From positions 1,288,047 to 1,352,046 of the forward strand of contig NZ_CP020914.1 of assembly GCF_007833355.1 (NCBI RefSeq): a DNA stretch of 64,000 nucleotides, given 5' to 3'. The position numbers and the translations under genes were made by a program. This DNA is from Denitratisoma sp. DHT3. Its GTDB lineage: Bacteria > Pseudomonadota > Gammaproteobacteria > Burkholderiales > Rhodocyclaceae. Shown here one piece after another: positions 43,898 to 53,447 of the stretch (position 1 is its first letter; each line of letters begins with the position of its first letter). Under the pieces are notes generated by a model that was not told where the DNA came from, did no database searches, and worked only from the letters and a program-made list of their open reading frames with translations.

Positions 43898-44825
43898 TTG
43901 AGTTGCCTGCGAAATATTGCTTGGTTGCTTCCACGTCGAGCGCGATCTGGGCCTGCAGGGCGTCCAGCGACTCGAACTTCGCCTCTTCCCGCAGCTTGTG
44001 CATGAAATACACGGTCACATGGGCGCCGTAGATGTCCTGGTCGAAATCCAGCAGATACACCTCCAGGGTCGGCCGCAGACCGTCGCGCAGCGTCGGGCGC
44101 ACGCCGATGCTGGCCGCGCCGGGCAGATGGCGCTTGTCCAGCCCGGCGACCATGGCGGCATAGACGCCGGTGAGCGGCACGCGCTTGCGCTTCAACTGCA
44201 CGTTGGCGGTGGGAAAACCCAGGGTGCGGCCGATCTTGTCGCCGTGGCAGACCCGCCCGGCGATGCCGTAGGGCCGCCCCAGCAAGTGGGCCGCCAGTTC
44301 CAGTTGCCCGGCCGCCAGGGCGTCGCGCACCGCGGAACTGGACACGCGCAGCCCGTCGTGATCCACGGTGTTCATCGCCTCGACGCCGAAACCCGCGTCC
44401 CGCCCCGCCGCCCGCAGCATCTCGAAATTGCCGGCGCGGCCCCGGCCGAAGCGGAAATCGTCGCCGATGATCACGTGCCGGGCCTGGAGGCCCTCCACCA
44501 CGATTCTCCGGATGAAGTCCTCCGCCGTCAGGGCGGCCAGTTGCCGGTCGAAATGGCAGAGGTAGACGTGATCCACGCCGAACCCCTCCAGCAGCACCAG
44601 CTTCTCCCGCAGGCTGGTCAGCCGCGCCGGCGCCTGGTCCGGCGTGAACACTTCGCGGGGGTGGGGCTCGAAGGTCATCACCGTCGAGGGCAGACCCAGT
44701 TCCCGGGCCTTCGCGGTCAGCCGCTCCAGCATGGCCACGTGCCCGCGGTGGATGCCATCGAAGTTGCCGATGGTGAGCACCGTGGGTGGCAGTTGCTGCC
44801 CGGAAAGGCCGAGGAATACGCGCAT
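43890..44825 (-). CDS. ribF: Bifunctional riboflavin kinase / FAD synthetase
   Basis: The 311-residue protein has an N-terminal nucleotidyltransferase domain ([12 protein letters not shown], the HxGH-type motif) and a C-terminal riboflavin kinase domain ([23 protein letters not shown]). It turns riboflavin into FMN and FAD. ATG 44825 is the start. It leads the ribF-ileS-lspA-fkpB-ispH cluster. Confidence 0.96.
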   Translation of the reverse strand: MRVFLGLSGQQLPPTVLTIGNFDGIHRGHVAMLERLTAKARELGLPSTVMTFEPHPREVFTPDQAPARLTSLREKLVLLEGFGVDHVYLCHFDRQLAALTAEDFIRRIVVEGLQARHVIIGDDFRFGRGRAGNFEMLRAAGRDAGFGVEAMNTVDHDGLRVSSSAVRDALAAGQLELAAHLLGRPYGIAGRVCHGDKIGRTLGFPTANVQLKRKRVPLTGVYAAMVAGLDKRHLPGAASIGVRPTLRDGLRPTLEVYLLDFDQDIYGAHVTVYFMHKLREEAKFESLDALQAQIALDVEATKQYFAGNSNG

Positions 44826-44911
44826 CGCTGGATGCCGGAAAAAGCGGCGATTATAGCAAGCCGGCCCGCCGGGTCTTCAGCGGGGGCGACCGGGGAACAC
44901 CATTCTGCGCC

Positions 44912-46258
44912 TCAGTCCAGCCGCGCCAGCTTGGACTTGGCCAGGGGCGGATTCTTCGCGAAGTAGCGCTTGATGCCGCGCAGGATGGCGTCGGCCATCT
45001 GGTCCTGGTAGGCGTCGTCCACCAGGCGCTTTTCCTCTTCCGGATTGGAGATGAAGGCCGTTTCCACCAGGATGGAGGGAATGTCCGGCGCCTTCAGCAC
45101 CGCGAAACCGGCCTGCTCCACCTGGCCCTTGTGCAGGGTGTTGATGCGCCCCAGCTCGCCCAGCACGTCCTTGCCCAGCTTGAGGCTGTCGTTGATGGTG
45201 GCGGTCTGCGACAGGTCCAGCAGCGTGCGGGCCAGGAAGGGATCGCGCACGTCGATGTTCACCCCGCCGATCAGATCGGCGTCGTTTTCCTTTTTCGCCA
45301 GCCAGCGCGCCGCGGAGGAAGAGGCGCCGTGGTCGGACAGCACGAACACGCTGGAGCCCCGCGCGGTGGGGTTGATGAAGGCGTCGGCGTGGATGGAGAC
45401 GAACAGGTCGGCCTGCACCCGCCGCGCCTTGTTGACCCGCTGGTGCAGCGGAATGAAGTAGTCGCCGTCGCGGGTCAGCGCCGAACGCATGTTCGCCTCG
45501 GCGTCGATCCTGGCCTTCAGGCGCCTGGCCACCGACAGGGTGACGTTCTTTTCATAACTGCCGCCCCGTCCCACGGCGCCGGGGTCCTCGCCGCCGTGGC
45601 CGGGGTCGAGCATGATGGTGACCAGGCGGGAAATCTCCGCCTTGCCGCCGCGTCCCGATTTTTCCGGCGCGGGCGCCAGACGCGCCGGCGCTTCGGCCTT
45701 GCCATCCAGCGGCGCGGTGGACAACTGAGTCTCGGACTTCAGCGATTGCTCGCTGCGCGGCTTCTCCAGCAGCGCCATCAAGGGATCGTCCACCTCGACG
45801 GCGGGATACAGGTCGAGCACCAGCCGATGGCCGTATTCGCCCACCGGCTTCAGGGTGAACACCTGGGGCTTGACCTCGGTCTTGAGTTCGATCACCAGCC
45901 GCACCACGCCCGGCTTGTTGCGACCGGCGCGGATCAGCCGGATGTAGGGGTCGGTTTCGGAAATCTTGCCCGGCAGGCCCTGCAGGATGGCGTTGAACTC
46001 CACGTCTTCCAGATCCACCACCAGTCGCTCGGGACTCTTCACCAGCAGATGGTTGAATTTGATCGGCCGATCGTATTCCAGCGTGATGCGGGTGTAGTCC
46101 CGCGCCGGCCAGACCCGCACGCCCATGGCGCTGGCCGAGCCATTCACGGCGGCCCGCCCCAGGGGCGTGACCAGCAGGGTCAGGCTGGCGGCGGCGAACT
46201 GGAGGACGTCGCGGCGCGAGAGCCCGCGAGTGGCGAATTCGTCAGGCCGGCCAGACAT
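44912..46258 (-). CDS. amiC: N-acetylmuramoyl-L-alanine amidase AmiC, Tat-exported
   Basis: The 448-residue protein has a twin-arginine signal (LSRRDVLQF followed by a hydrophobic stretch), an AMIN domain (about 45-150), a linker, and the zinc amidase domain (IMLDPGHGGEDPGAVG, VQADLFVSIHADAF, ILVETAFISN with Zn ligands His, Glu and His). AmiC splits septal peptidoglycan during cell division. ATG 46258 places the signal at the N terminus, overlapping the end of tsaE by 79 bases. Confidence 0.93.
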   Translation of the reverse strand: MSGRPDEFATRGLSRRDVLQFAAASLTLLVTPLGRAAVNGSASAMGVRVWPARDYTRITLEYDRPIKFNHLLVKSPERLVVDLEDVEFNAILQGLPGKISETDPYIRLIRAGRNKPGVVRLVIELKTEVKPQVFTLKPVGEYGHRLVLDLYPAVEVDDPLMALLEKPRSEQSLKSETQLSTAPLDGKAEAPARLAPAPEKSGRGGKAEISRLVTIMLDPGHGGEDPGAVGRGGSYEKNVTLSVARRLKARIDAEANMRSALTRDGDYFIPLHQRVNKARRVQADLFVSIHADAFINPTARGSSVFVLSDHGASSSAARWLAKKENDADLIGGVNIDVRDPFLARTLLDLSQTATINDSLKLGKDVLGELGRINTLHKGQVEQAGFAVLKAPDIPSILVETAFISNPEEEKRLVDDAYQDQMADAILRGIKRYFAKNPPLAKSKLARLD

Positions 46259-46722
46259 TGGCGCCCCCGCTCCGAGCCCGCCGCGAGACAGGCGCGACGC
46301 CCCTCCCCTGCCAGATCCAGCATGACGCGCAGGTCGGCAGCGGGCAGATATGGGCCGGCCTTGTCCGGCCATTCGACCAGACAGACCCCATTGCCGGCGA
46401 AGTATTCGTCAAGCCCCGCATCCAGATACTCTTCAGGCTGATTGAGTCGATAAAAATCAAAGTGATACAAGTTTAATCCAGAAACCTCATGAACTTCAAC
46501 CAGGGTATAGGTGGGACTTTTCACCCGCCCCGGATAGCCCAGTGCACGCAGCAGGCCGCGCACCAGCGTGGTCTTGCCGGCGCCCAGGTCGCCCTCCAGA
46601 TAGATCAGCAACCCCGCGGCGAGGGCGGACGTCAGCACGGACGCCAGCGCCGCGCCAAGCGCGAGAGTGGCGTTTTCGTCGGGAAGATCCAGTTCGAGAC
46701 AGTTATGATCGGCATCATGCAT
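46180..46722 (-). CDS. tsaE: tRNA t6A-modification ATPase TsaE
   Basis: The 180-residue P-loop protein has Walker A GDLGAGKTT (about 43-51), KSPTYTLVEVHEV, FDFYRL and CLVEWPDKA, all TsaE signatures. It works with TsaB and TsaD in N6-threonylcarbamoyladenosine tRNA modification. It is about 20-30 residues longer than usual because its end runs over the amiC start (79-base overlap). Its ATG (46720-46722, complement) abuts the queG ATG head to head. Confidence 0.92.
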   Translation of the reverse strand: MHDADHNCLELDLPDENATLALGAALASVLTSALAAGLLIYLEGDLGAGKTTLVRGLLRALGYPGRVKSPTYTLVEVHEVSGLNLYHFDFYRLNQPEEYLDAGLDEYFAGNGVCLVEWPDKAGPYLPAADLRVMLDLAGEGRRACLAAGSERGRQCLAGLTNSPLAGSRAATSSSSPPPA

Positions 46723-47790
46723 GACTGGAACTCATTGATAGAGGAGATCGGCACCTGGGCACGGGAGCTGGGTTTCGCGGCGATCGGCGTCAGCAGCGCG
46801 GACCTCGGCACGGCCGAGGCGGGGCTGTCCGCCTGGCTCGACGCCGGCTGCCACGGCGAAATGGATTATATGGCCAGCCACGGTCTGAAACGGGCTCGGC
46901 CGGCGGAACTGCTGCCCGGCACCCGCAGCGTGATCACCGCGCGGATGGACTACCTGCCCGCCGCCGCCGATGCCGCCGCCAACCTGGCCGATGGCCGCCG
47001 CGCCTACGTTTCCCGCTACGCCCTGGGGCGCGACTACCACAAGCTGCTGCGCAACCGCCTGCAAAAGCTGGCCGACCGGATCGCCGACCGGGTCGGCCCC
47101 TTCGGCTATCGCGCCTTCACCGACTCGGCGCCGGTGCTGGAAGTCGAACTGGCGATCCGCAGCGGCCTGGGCTGGCGCGGCAAGCACACCCTGCTGCTGA
47201 ACCGCGAAGCCGGCTCGCACTTCTTCCTGGGCGAAATCTTCACCGACCTGCCGCTGCCGCCCACGGCCCCGCCGGCGGGCACCACCGCCGCAGCGCACTG
47301 CGGCACCTGCCGCGCCTGCATCGACGCCTGCCCCACCGGCGCCATCGTCGCCCCCTACCGCCTGGATGCGCGGCGCTGCATTTCCTACCTGACCATCGAA
47401 CTCAAGGGCGCCATCCCCATCGAGCTGCGGCCCCTGATCGGCAACCGGATCTACGGCTGCGACGACTGCCAGCTGTATTGCCCCTGGAATCGCTTCGCCC
47501 CCCTCACCCACGAACAGGACTTCGCCGTGCGCCACGGCCTGGACCAGGCCACCCTGGTGGAGCTCTTCGCCTGGAGCGAGGCGGAATTCAACGAACGCCT
47601 GGCCGGTTCGCCGATCCGCCGCATCGGCCACGAGCGCTGGCTGCGCAACATCGCCGTCGCCCTCGGCAACGCCCCGCCGGACGCTGTCCTGCAAGCCGCT
47701 CTCCGCACCCGCGCCGACGATCCCTCGCCGCTGGTGCGCGAGCACGTCGCCTGGGCGCTGGCGCGGCAGGCATCGACTGAGCCGGCTTAG
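46717..47790 (+). CDS. queG: Epoxyqueuosine reductase QueG
   Basis: The 357-residue protein has the family patterns DSAPVLEVELAIRSGLGWRGKHTLLLNR and two 4Fe-4S motifs (CGTCRACIDACPTGAI and CDDCQLYCPWNRFA), with a C-terminal HEAT-like segment. It performs the final, B12-dependent step of queuosine synthesis in tRNA. ATG 46717 is back to back with the tsaE start; an in-frame ATG at 46705 is the alternative and would overlap tsaE by 18 bases. Its stop overlaps that of the STAS-like gene by three bases. Confidence 0.93.
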   Translation: MHDWNSLIEEIGTWARELGFAAIGVSSADLGTAEAGLSAWLDAGCHGEMDYMASHGLKRARPAELLPGTRSVITARMDYLPAAADAAANLADGRRAYVSRYALGRDYHKLLRNRLQKLADRIADRVGPFGYRAFTDSAPVLEVELAIRSGLGWRGKHTLLLNREAGSHFFLGEIFTDLPLPPTAPPAGTTAAAHCGTCRACIDACPTGAIVAPYRLDARRCISYLTIELKGAIPIELRPLIGNRIYGCDDCQLYCPWNRFAPLTHEQDFAVRHGLDQATLVELFAWSEAEFNERLAGSPIRRIGHERWLRNIAVALGNAPPDAVLQAALRTRADDPSPLVREHVAWALARQASTEPA

Positions 47791-48131
47791 GCGGCCAGCC
47801 AGGCCTGCGCTTCCGCCAGGTTGTCGAACACCCGCAGATCGGCTTTGACGAAGGCCTGGTTGATCCAGGCGCTCCAGGTGACCCACTGGCTGTCGGTGAC
47901 CACCGCGATGCGGTTGAAGTCGCCGGCGTGGGCGCGGGAAAACTTGATGTCCTCCCAGGCCATGTCGATGGTGAAATCGACCATCTGGCTGAAGTCCAGC
48001 AGCAGGTCGACGTGGCCACCGAACTTGATCTTGTACTCAACCAGTTCCTCCAGCTCCTTGAAATCGGCCAGGGAAAACTCGCCCAGCACGGCGATGGAGA
48101 CCCGATTGTCCTGATGGTCGATGGTGATCAT
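47787..48131 (-). CDS. SpoIIAA-like / STAS-SEC14 domain protein
   Basis: The 114-residue protein shows a beta-alpha-beta pattern with VSIAVLGEFSLADFKELEELVEYK and DLLLDFSQMVDFT, like small SpoIIAA-like proteins (DUF3478) that bind lipids or other small ligands. The function is unknown. It converges on queG with a three-base stop overlap, and lies 45 bases downstream of a DMT transporter gene on the same strand. Confidence 0.7.
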   Translation of the reverse strand: MITIDHQDNRVSIAVLGEFSLADFKELEELVEYKIKFGGHVDLLLDFSQMVDFTIDMAWEDIKFSRAHAGDFNRIAVVTDSQWVTWSAWINQAFVKADLRVFDNLAEAQAWLAA

Positions 48132-48176
48132 CCTGCGTCCTTCCTATGTTTTCGGTGTATGGATTCGGCACTCATT

Positions 48177-49034
48177 CTAGTCGGGTTCCACGGGGCGGCC
48201 GTGGGCCAGCAGGGTGGCGCCGACGCCGCTCGCGATCACCGTCGCCATGCCGAGCCAGGACAGCGTGGGCAGCACCTCGTCCCAGAGCAGGAGCCCGAAC
48301 AGGCTGGAGAAGACCACCGCGCTGTAGGCCAGGTTGGCGGTCATCAGGGTCTTGCCGCGCCGATAGGCCACGGTCAGGCATAGTTGGCCGCCCGCGCCGA
48401 AGACGCCGACGCCGAGCAGGATCAGGCCACCGACGCCGTCGACGGCATGGAACCGTTCGCCCGACAGCACCCAGAGCAGGCCGACGACGCTGGAGATCAG
48501 CAGGAAGTAGAACACCGTGCGCCATTCGGGTTCGCCCAATTGCCCCAGATGGCGCAGATTGAAGAACGCGGCGCCGGCGCCGATACCCGATCCCAGGCCG
48601 ATCAGCGCACCCAGCCATTGCTCGCCCGCGAAGGTCGGCCGCAACAGCAGCACCACGCCGACGAAGCCCAGCAGGAGGGTCAGCACCAGGGCCGGGCGCA
48701 CCGGTTCCCGGCTCCACAACATCAGCATCAGGGCCAGGAACAGGGGCGAGGTGTAATTCAGGGTCATCGCCGTGGCCAGCGGCAGCACGGCGATCGCCTC
48801 GAACAGCAGCATCATCGACACCACGCCCACCACGCCGCGGTTCAGGTGCGCGCGGCCGTGGGGCGTCGCCAGGGGCAGGCGCCGCAGCCGGACATAGGCC
48901 GCCAGCAGCAGCAGGGCGATGAAGCTGCGATAGAACACCAGCTCCGCCGTGGAAAAGAAAGGGGCGCCGAGCTTGACGCAGACCCCCATGCAGGAAAACC
49001 ACAGGCTGGCAAGCAGAATCCAGAGTGATTGCAT
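48177..49034 (-). CDS. DMT superfamily (EamA) transporter
   Basis: The 285-residue protein has ten predicted helices and two EamA repeats (QSLWILLASLWFSCMGVCVKLGA at the start, TLMTANLAYSAVVFSSLFGLLLWDEVLP in the second), the drug/metabolite transporter pattern. Substrate unknown; homologues export amino acids, nucleotide-sugars or other metabolites. ATG 49034 is chosen because the first helix follows directly; a GTG at 49049 would add five residues. It is followed by the STAS-like gene. Confidence 0.85.
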   Translation of the reverse strand: MQSLWILLASLWFSCMGVCVKLGAPFFSTAELVFYRSFIALLLLAAYVRLRRLPLATPHGRAHLNRGVVGVVSMMLLFEAIAVLPLATAMTLNYTSPLFLALMLMLWSREPVRPALVLTLLLGFVGVVLLLRPTFAGEQWLGALIGLGSGIGAGAAFFNLRHLGQLGEPEWRTVFYFLLISSVVGLLWVLSGERFHAVDGVGGLILLGVGVFGAGGQLCLTVAYRRGKTLMTANLAYSAVVFSSLFGLLLWDEVLPTLSWLGMATVIASGVGATLLAHGRPVEPD

Positions 49035-49083
49035 GGCGGAAAGCGGCACCGGCGCCGGGCCGGTGCGAATATCGGGGAAACGG

Positions 49084-50190
49084 TTAGAGGTGCGGCGCCA
49101 TCAGGCGGCGGTAGAACTCGTGGAAGTGCTGCATGCCGTCCTCCATGGGCGACTGGTAGGGTCCCACTTCGTTGCGCCCCTGCCGCAGCAGGGCATGGCG
49201 TCCCCGGTCCATGCGTTCGCCGATGTCGTCGTCCTCGATGGCGGTCTCCATGTAGGCGGCCTGCTCGGCCTCGATGAATTCGCGCTCGAATTCGGCGATC
49301 TCCTCCGGGTAGTAGAACTCGACCACGTTCAGGGTCTTGTTCACGTCCTGCGGAATCAGCGTGGATACCACCAATACATGGGGATACCACTCGACCATGA
49401 TGTTGGGGTAGTAGGTCAGCCACACGGCGCCCTGTCGCGGCGTCTCGCCCCGGGCGGCGTAGAACTCCCGCACGGCCGTCTGCCAGCGGCCGTAGACCGG
49501 CGAACCCGCCTTGAGCAGGGAGGTGATGCCCACCTTCTGCACCGAATACCAGTCGCCGAACTGCCAGGTCAGATCATCGCAGGTGACGAAGTTGCCCAGC
49601 CCCGGGTGGTAGGGCGCCACGTGGTAGTCCTCCAGATAGACCTCGATGAAGGTCTTCCAGTTGTAGTTGCACTCGTGCAGTTCGACCCGGTCCAGCTTGT
49701 AGCCGGAAAAATCGAACTCCGCGGCCACCCGCATCCCGGCCAGATCGGCGTTGGCCGAGCGGGATCCCTTGAAGAGCAGGCCGTGCCAGTTCTCCAGCTT
49801 CTGCTTGTGCAGGTTCAGGCAGGGATTGGCCGGAAAGTGCGGCGCGCCGATCAGTTCCCCGGCGGTGTCGTAGGTCCAGCGGTGGACCGGGCAGACGATG
49901 TTCTGCGCATTGCCGCTGCCTTGCAGCATGATGGCCTGCCGATGGCGGCAGACATTCGACATGTCGTAGATGCCGTCGGGCTGGCGCACCAGCATGCGGC
50001 CGTGGTCCAGCCACTCCGCACTGCGGTAGTCATGGACGTTGGGCACCATCAGTTCATGCCCCGCGTAGCCGGGACCGGCATCGAAGATCAGTTTTTTCTC
50101 CAGTTCGAAGATCTTTTCGTCGAAATACCAGGCGACGGGCAACTGGGAAACGGCAGGGTCGAGCTGCCTCTTGACCGCGATGTTGGACAT
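49084..50190 (-). CDS. Rieske non-haem iron oxygenase, alpha subunit
   Basis: The 368-residue protein has a Rieske 2Fe-2S domain with CRHRQAIML and CPVHRW (Cys-x-His, Cys-x2-His), then the mononuclear iron motif EDYHVAPYH (Asp/His/His) in the catalytic domain. It resembles aromatic ring-hydroxylating dioxygenase, choline or carnitine monooxygenase relatives. The substrate is unknown and no ferredoxin, reductase or beta subunit lies nearby. ATG 50190 is preceded by GGAGG and GGGAG; longer readings overlap the xseB region. Confidence 0.88.
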   Translation of the reverse strand: MSNIAVKRQLDPAVSQLPVAWYFDEKIFELEKKLIFDAGPGYAGHELMVPNVHDYRSAEWLDHGRMLVRQPDGIYDMSNVCRHRQAIMLQGSGNAQNIVCPVHRWTYDTAGELIGAPHFPANPCLNLHKQKLENWHGLLFKGSRSANADLAGMRVAAEFDFSGYKLDRVELHECNYNWKTFIEVYLEDYHVAPYHPGLGNFVTCDDLTWQFGDWYSVQKVGITSLLKAGSPVYGRWQTAVREFYAARGETPRQGAVWLTYYPNIMVEWYPHVLVVSTLIPQDVNKTLNVVEFYYPEEIAEFEREFIEAEQAAYMETAIEDDDIGERMDRGRHALLRQGRNEVGPYQSPMEDGMQHFHEFYRRLMAPHL

Positions 50191-50331
50191 GGACTCCCAA
50201 CCTCCAAGAGAAGAACCCGGAAACGGGGTGGGTTTACCCCTGCAAAAGGGGGCGCGAAGTATAGCCAATTTGACCGGAGGGCGCACCTTGAGCTATTTTT
50301 GCACCCTTTAGCCCGACGCCGGTCGAATAAC

Positions 50332-50580
50332 GTGGCTGCCCCATCCTCCGCAAGCGCCCCCTCCCCCGCCAGTTTTGAAGCCGCCCTGTCCGAACTGGAA
50401 GGTCTGGTCCAGTCCATGGAACATGGCGACATGGCTCTGGAAGCCTCTCTCGCCGCCTATCAGCGAGGCATGGACTTGCTCAAATACTGCCAGAATCAGT
50501 TGGCCGCCGCGGAACAGAGAATCCAAATTCTCGACAACGGCGAGTTGGCGAGTTTTTCCGCGCCCACGGAAGATCGGTAA
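50332..50580 (+). CDS. xseB: Exodeoxyribonuclease VII small subunit (GTG start)
   Basis: The 82-residue protein has FEAALSELEGLVQSMEHGDM and EASLAAYQRGMDLLKYCQNQL, the two-helix XseB pattern. It forms the ExoVII nuclease with XseA (not in this window). The start is GTG 50332 with only a weak ribosome binding site. It is five bases before ispA, an order widely conserved with dxs. Confidence 0.9.
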   Translation: MAAPSSASAPSPASFEAALSELEGLVQSMEHGDMALEASLAAYQRGMDLLKYCQNQLAAAEQRIQILDNGELASFSAPTEDR

Positions 50581-50585
50581 TTTCG

Positions 50586-51464
50586 ATGGATTTTTCTGCC
50601 TGGATGTCCGCCGTCCAGCAGCGGACCGAGTCCGCGCTGGAGCGACTGTTGCCCGCCGCGTCCCTGGAACCGGCCCGGCTCCATGAAGCCATGCGCTATT
50701 CCACGCTGGGCGGCGGCAAGCGCGTGCGCCCCCTGCTCTGCCACGGCGCGGGAGAGATCGCCGGCGCGGCGCCGGACCTGCTCGATGCGGCGGCCTGCGC
50801 GGTGGAAATGATCCATGTCTACTCGCTGGTGCACGACGACATGCCCTGCATGGACGACGACGTGCTGCGCCGGGGCAAGCCCACCTGCCACGTTGAGTTC
50901 GACGAGGCCACGGCGCTGCTGGTGGGGGACGCCCTGCAGTCCCTGGCCTTCCAGACGCTGGCCGAAGCCGCGCTGCCCGCTCCGCGGCTGGCGGACATGC
51001 TGCGGTTGCTGGCCCATGCCGCCGGCTCCCGCGGCATGGCGGGCGGACAGGCGATCGACCTGGCGGCCACCGGCCGTGCCCTGAGCCTGGAAGAACTTGA
51101 GTTCATGCACATCCACAAGACCGGCGCGCTGATCCGCGCGGCGGTGCTGCTGGGCGCCCGCTGCGGCAATGCCGACGAAGCGGCGCAGCAGGGACTGACC
51201 CAGTTCGCCAACCGGGTGGGCCTGCTGTTCCAGGTGGTGGACGACATCCTGGATGCCGAGGCCAGCACCGCCACCCTGGGCAAGACCGCCGGCAAGGATG
51301 CCGCCAACAACAAACCCACCTACGTCAGCCTGCTGGGAATCGTCCAGGCCAAGCAAAAGGCCGCCGAACTGCGCGCCGAGGCTCATCACCACCTGTCCCC
51401 CTTTGGTGATCGGGCCCGACGCCTCCACGAACTGACCGACTACATCGTCGAACGCACATTCTGA
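50586..51464 (+). CDS. ispA: Farnesyl diphosphate synthase IspA
   Basis: The 292-residue trans-prenyltransferase has the first aspartate-rich motif DDMPCMDDD, the second DDILDAE, and [11 protein letters not shown]. It condenses IPP with DMAPP and GPP to give FPP for quinone, undecaprenol and hopanoid precursors. Its TGA overlaps the dxs ATG. Confidence 0.94.
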   Translation: MDFSAWMSAVQQRTESALERLLPAASLEPARLHEAMRYSTLGGGKRVRPLLCHGAGEIAGAAPDLLDAAACAVEMIHVYSLVHDDMPCMDDDVLRRGKPTCHVEFDEATALLVGDALQSLAFQTLAEAALPAPRLADMLRLLAHAAGSRGMAGGQAIDLAATGRALSLEELEFMHIHKTGALIRAAVLLGARCGNADEAAQQGLTQFANRVGLLFQVVDDILDAEASTATLGKTAGKDAANNKPTYVSLLGIVQAKQKAAELRAEAHHHLSPFGDRARRLHELTDYIVERTF

Positions 51465-53326
51465 TGTTTCCCCTGCTCGAATCCATCAACTCGCCCGCCG
51501 ATCTGCGCCAGCTGGAGCAGGCCCAACTCCACACGCTGGCCGGGGAAATCCGCGCATTCCTGCTGGAATCGGTGTCCAAGACCGGCGGCCATCTCTCTTC
51601 CAACCTGGGCACGGTGGAACTGACCATCGCCCTGCACCATGTCTTCGATACGCCGGAGGACCGCCTGGTCTGGGACGTGGGCCACCAGACCTACGCCCAC
51701 AAGATCCTCACCGGCCGCCGCGCGGGCATGGCGCGGCTGCGCATGAAGGACGGCATTTCCGGCTTTCCGCGCCGCTGCGAGAGCGAATACGACACCTTCG
51801 GCGTCGGCCATTCATCCACCTCCATCTCCGCCGCCCTGGGCATGGCGGTGGCGGCCCGGGCCAAGGGCGATGACCGGCACGTGGTGGCGATCATCGGCGA
51901 CGGCGCGATGTCCGCCGGCCAGGCCTTCGAGGCGCTCAACAACGCCGGGGTGATCGACGCCAACCTGCTGGTCATCCTCAACGACAACGACATGTCCATC
52001 TCGCCTCCGGTGGGCGCGCTCAACAAGCACCTGGCGCGGCTGCTCTCGGGGCGCACCTTCAACGCCGCGCGCCGGGCCGGGGAGCGGGTGCTGAAGAACA
52101 TCCCCTCGGTGCTCGAATTCGCCAACCGGGTCGAGGAGCACGTCAAGGGCCTGATCACGCCGGGCACGCTGTTCGAGGAAATGGGCTTCAACTACATCGG
52201 TCCAATCGACGGCCACGACCTGGACGCCCTGGTGCCGACGCTGCAGAACCTGCGCAATCTGAAGGGCCCGCAGTTCCTCCACGTGGTGACCAAGAAGGGC
52301 CAGGGCTACAAGCTGGCCGAGGACGACCCGGTGCTGTATCACGGCGTCTCCAAGTTCGACACCGCCAACGGCATTCAGGGCGCCACGGGCGGCGGCAGCG
52401 GCAAGGGTGGCAGCAAGCAGACCTACACCCAGGTCTTCGGCGACTGGCTGTGCGACATGGCGCGGGAAGACGGCCGGCTCATGGGCGTCACCCCCGCGAT
52501 GCGCGAAGGCTCGGGTCTGGTGCGCTTCGCCGAGGAGTATCCGGACCGGTATTTCGACGTCGGCATCGCCGAGCAGCATGCCCTGACCTTCGCCGCCGGC
52601 CTCGCCTGCGAGGGGCTGAAGCCCGTGGTGGCGATCTATTCGACCTTCCTGCAGCGCGCCTACGACCAGCTGGTGCATGACGTCGCCCTGCAGGACCTGC
52701 CGGTGATGCTGGCGATCGACCGCGGCGGCCTGGTGGGCGCCGACGGCGCCACCCACAACGGCGCCTTCGATCTGTCGTTCCTGACCTGCATTCCGAACAT
52801 GCTGGTGATGGCGCCCAGCGACGAAAACGAATGCCGCCGGATGCTGACCACCGCCTATCGCCACGAGGGTCCCAGCGCCGTGCGCTATCCCCGCGGCAGC
52901 GGCCCCGGCGCCGCGCTGGAGACCGCATTGACGCCCCTGCCCGTCGGCAAGGGGGAAATCCGCCGCCGCGGCAAGGGGGTGGCGCTGCTGGCCTTCGGCG
53001 CGATGCTGGGGCCGGCGCTGCGGGCCGCCGAGGAACTGGATGCGACGGTGGTCAACATGCGCTTCATCAAGCCCCTGGACGAAGCCCTGGTGCGGGAACT
53101 GGCGGCGAGCCACGACCTCTTGGCGACCATCGAGGAAAACACCATCATAGGCGGCGCCGGCGCGGAAGTGGCGCGCTGCCTGGAGGCGCTGCCAACATCG
53201 CCCCGGCTGCTGCGGCTGGGCCTGCCCGACCAGTTCATCGATCACGGCGACTCGGCGCTGCTGCTGGCGGAACTGGGCCTCGACGCGGCGGGCATCGTGC
53301 GCCAGGTGCGTGCCCATGGCGGGTAG
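51464..53326 (+). CDS. dxs: 1-deoxy-D-xylulose-5-phosphate synthase
   Basis: The 620-residue enzyme has the thiamine diphosphate motif [15 protein letters not shown]...[31 protein letters not shown] and the C-terminal transketolase domain. It makes DXP from pyruvate and glyceraldehyde-3-phosphate, the first MEP pathway step. It is coupled to ispA by a one-base overlap. Confidence 0.97.
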   Translation: MFPLLESINSPADLRQLEQAQLHTLAGEIRAFLLESVSKTGGHLSSNLGTVELTIALHHVFDTPEDRLVWDVGHQTYAHKILTGRRAGMARLRMKDGISGFPRRCESEYDTFGVGHSSTSISAALGMAVAARAKGDDRHVVAIIGDGAMSAGQAFEALNNAGVIDANLLVILNDNDMSISPPVGALNKHLARLLSGRTFNAARRAGERVLKNIPSVLEFANRVEEHVKGLITPGTLFEEMGFNYIGPIDGHDLDALVPTLQNLRNLKGPQFLHVVTKKGQGYKLAEDDPVLYHGVSKFDTANGIQGATGGGSGKGGSKQTYTQVFGDWLCDMAREDGRLMGVTPAMREGSGLVRFAEEYPDRYFDVGIAEQHALTFAAGLACEGLKPVVAIYSTFLQRAYDQLVHDVALQDLPVMLAIDRGGLVGADGATHNGAFDLSFLTCIPNMLVMAPSDENECRRMLTTAYRHEGPSAVRYPRGSGPGAALETALTPLPVGKGEIRRRGKGVALLAFGAMLGPALRAAEELDATVVNMRFIKPLDEALVRELAASHDLLATIEENTIIGGAGAEVARCLEALPTSPRLLRLGLPDQFIDHGDSALLLAELGLDAAGIVRQVRAHGG

Positions 53327-53362
53327 ACCCATCGCCGATAATAGTTGAGTGTTTTTGTTGGA

Positions 53363-53368
53363 TATAAT
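53363..53368 (+). promoter_or_regulatory. Consensus -10 hexamer upstream of folE2
   Basis: A perfect TATAAT lies 80 bases before the folE2 start, in the only AT-rich part of the dxs-folE2 gap. A TTGAGT at 53345-53350 is too close (12 bases) to be a normal -35, so the assignment is tentative. Confidence 0.35.
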
Positions 53369-53447
53369 AAGCTGCTGGCTGAAAACAGAGTGTGCCGCGG
53401 GACGGCGCGCCAAACACCCCCCAGCATCGGACTAGGAAGACATCTTC

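Noticed and set aside
53327..53447. Zur operator before folE2
   Set aside because: The GATATAATAAGC segment resembles part of a Zur site but lacks the inverted symmetry; it is better explained as a -10 hexamer.
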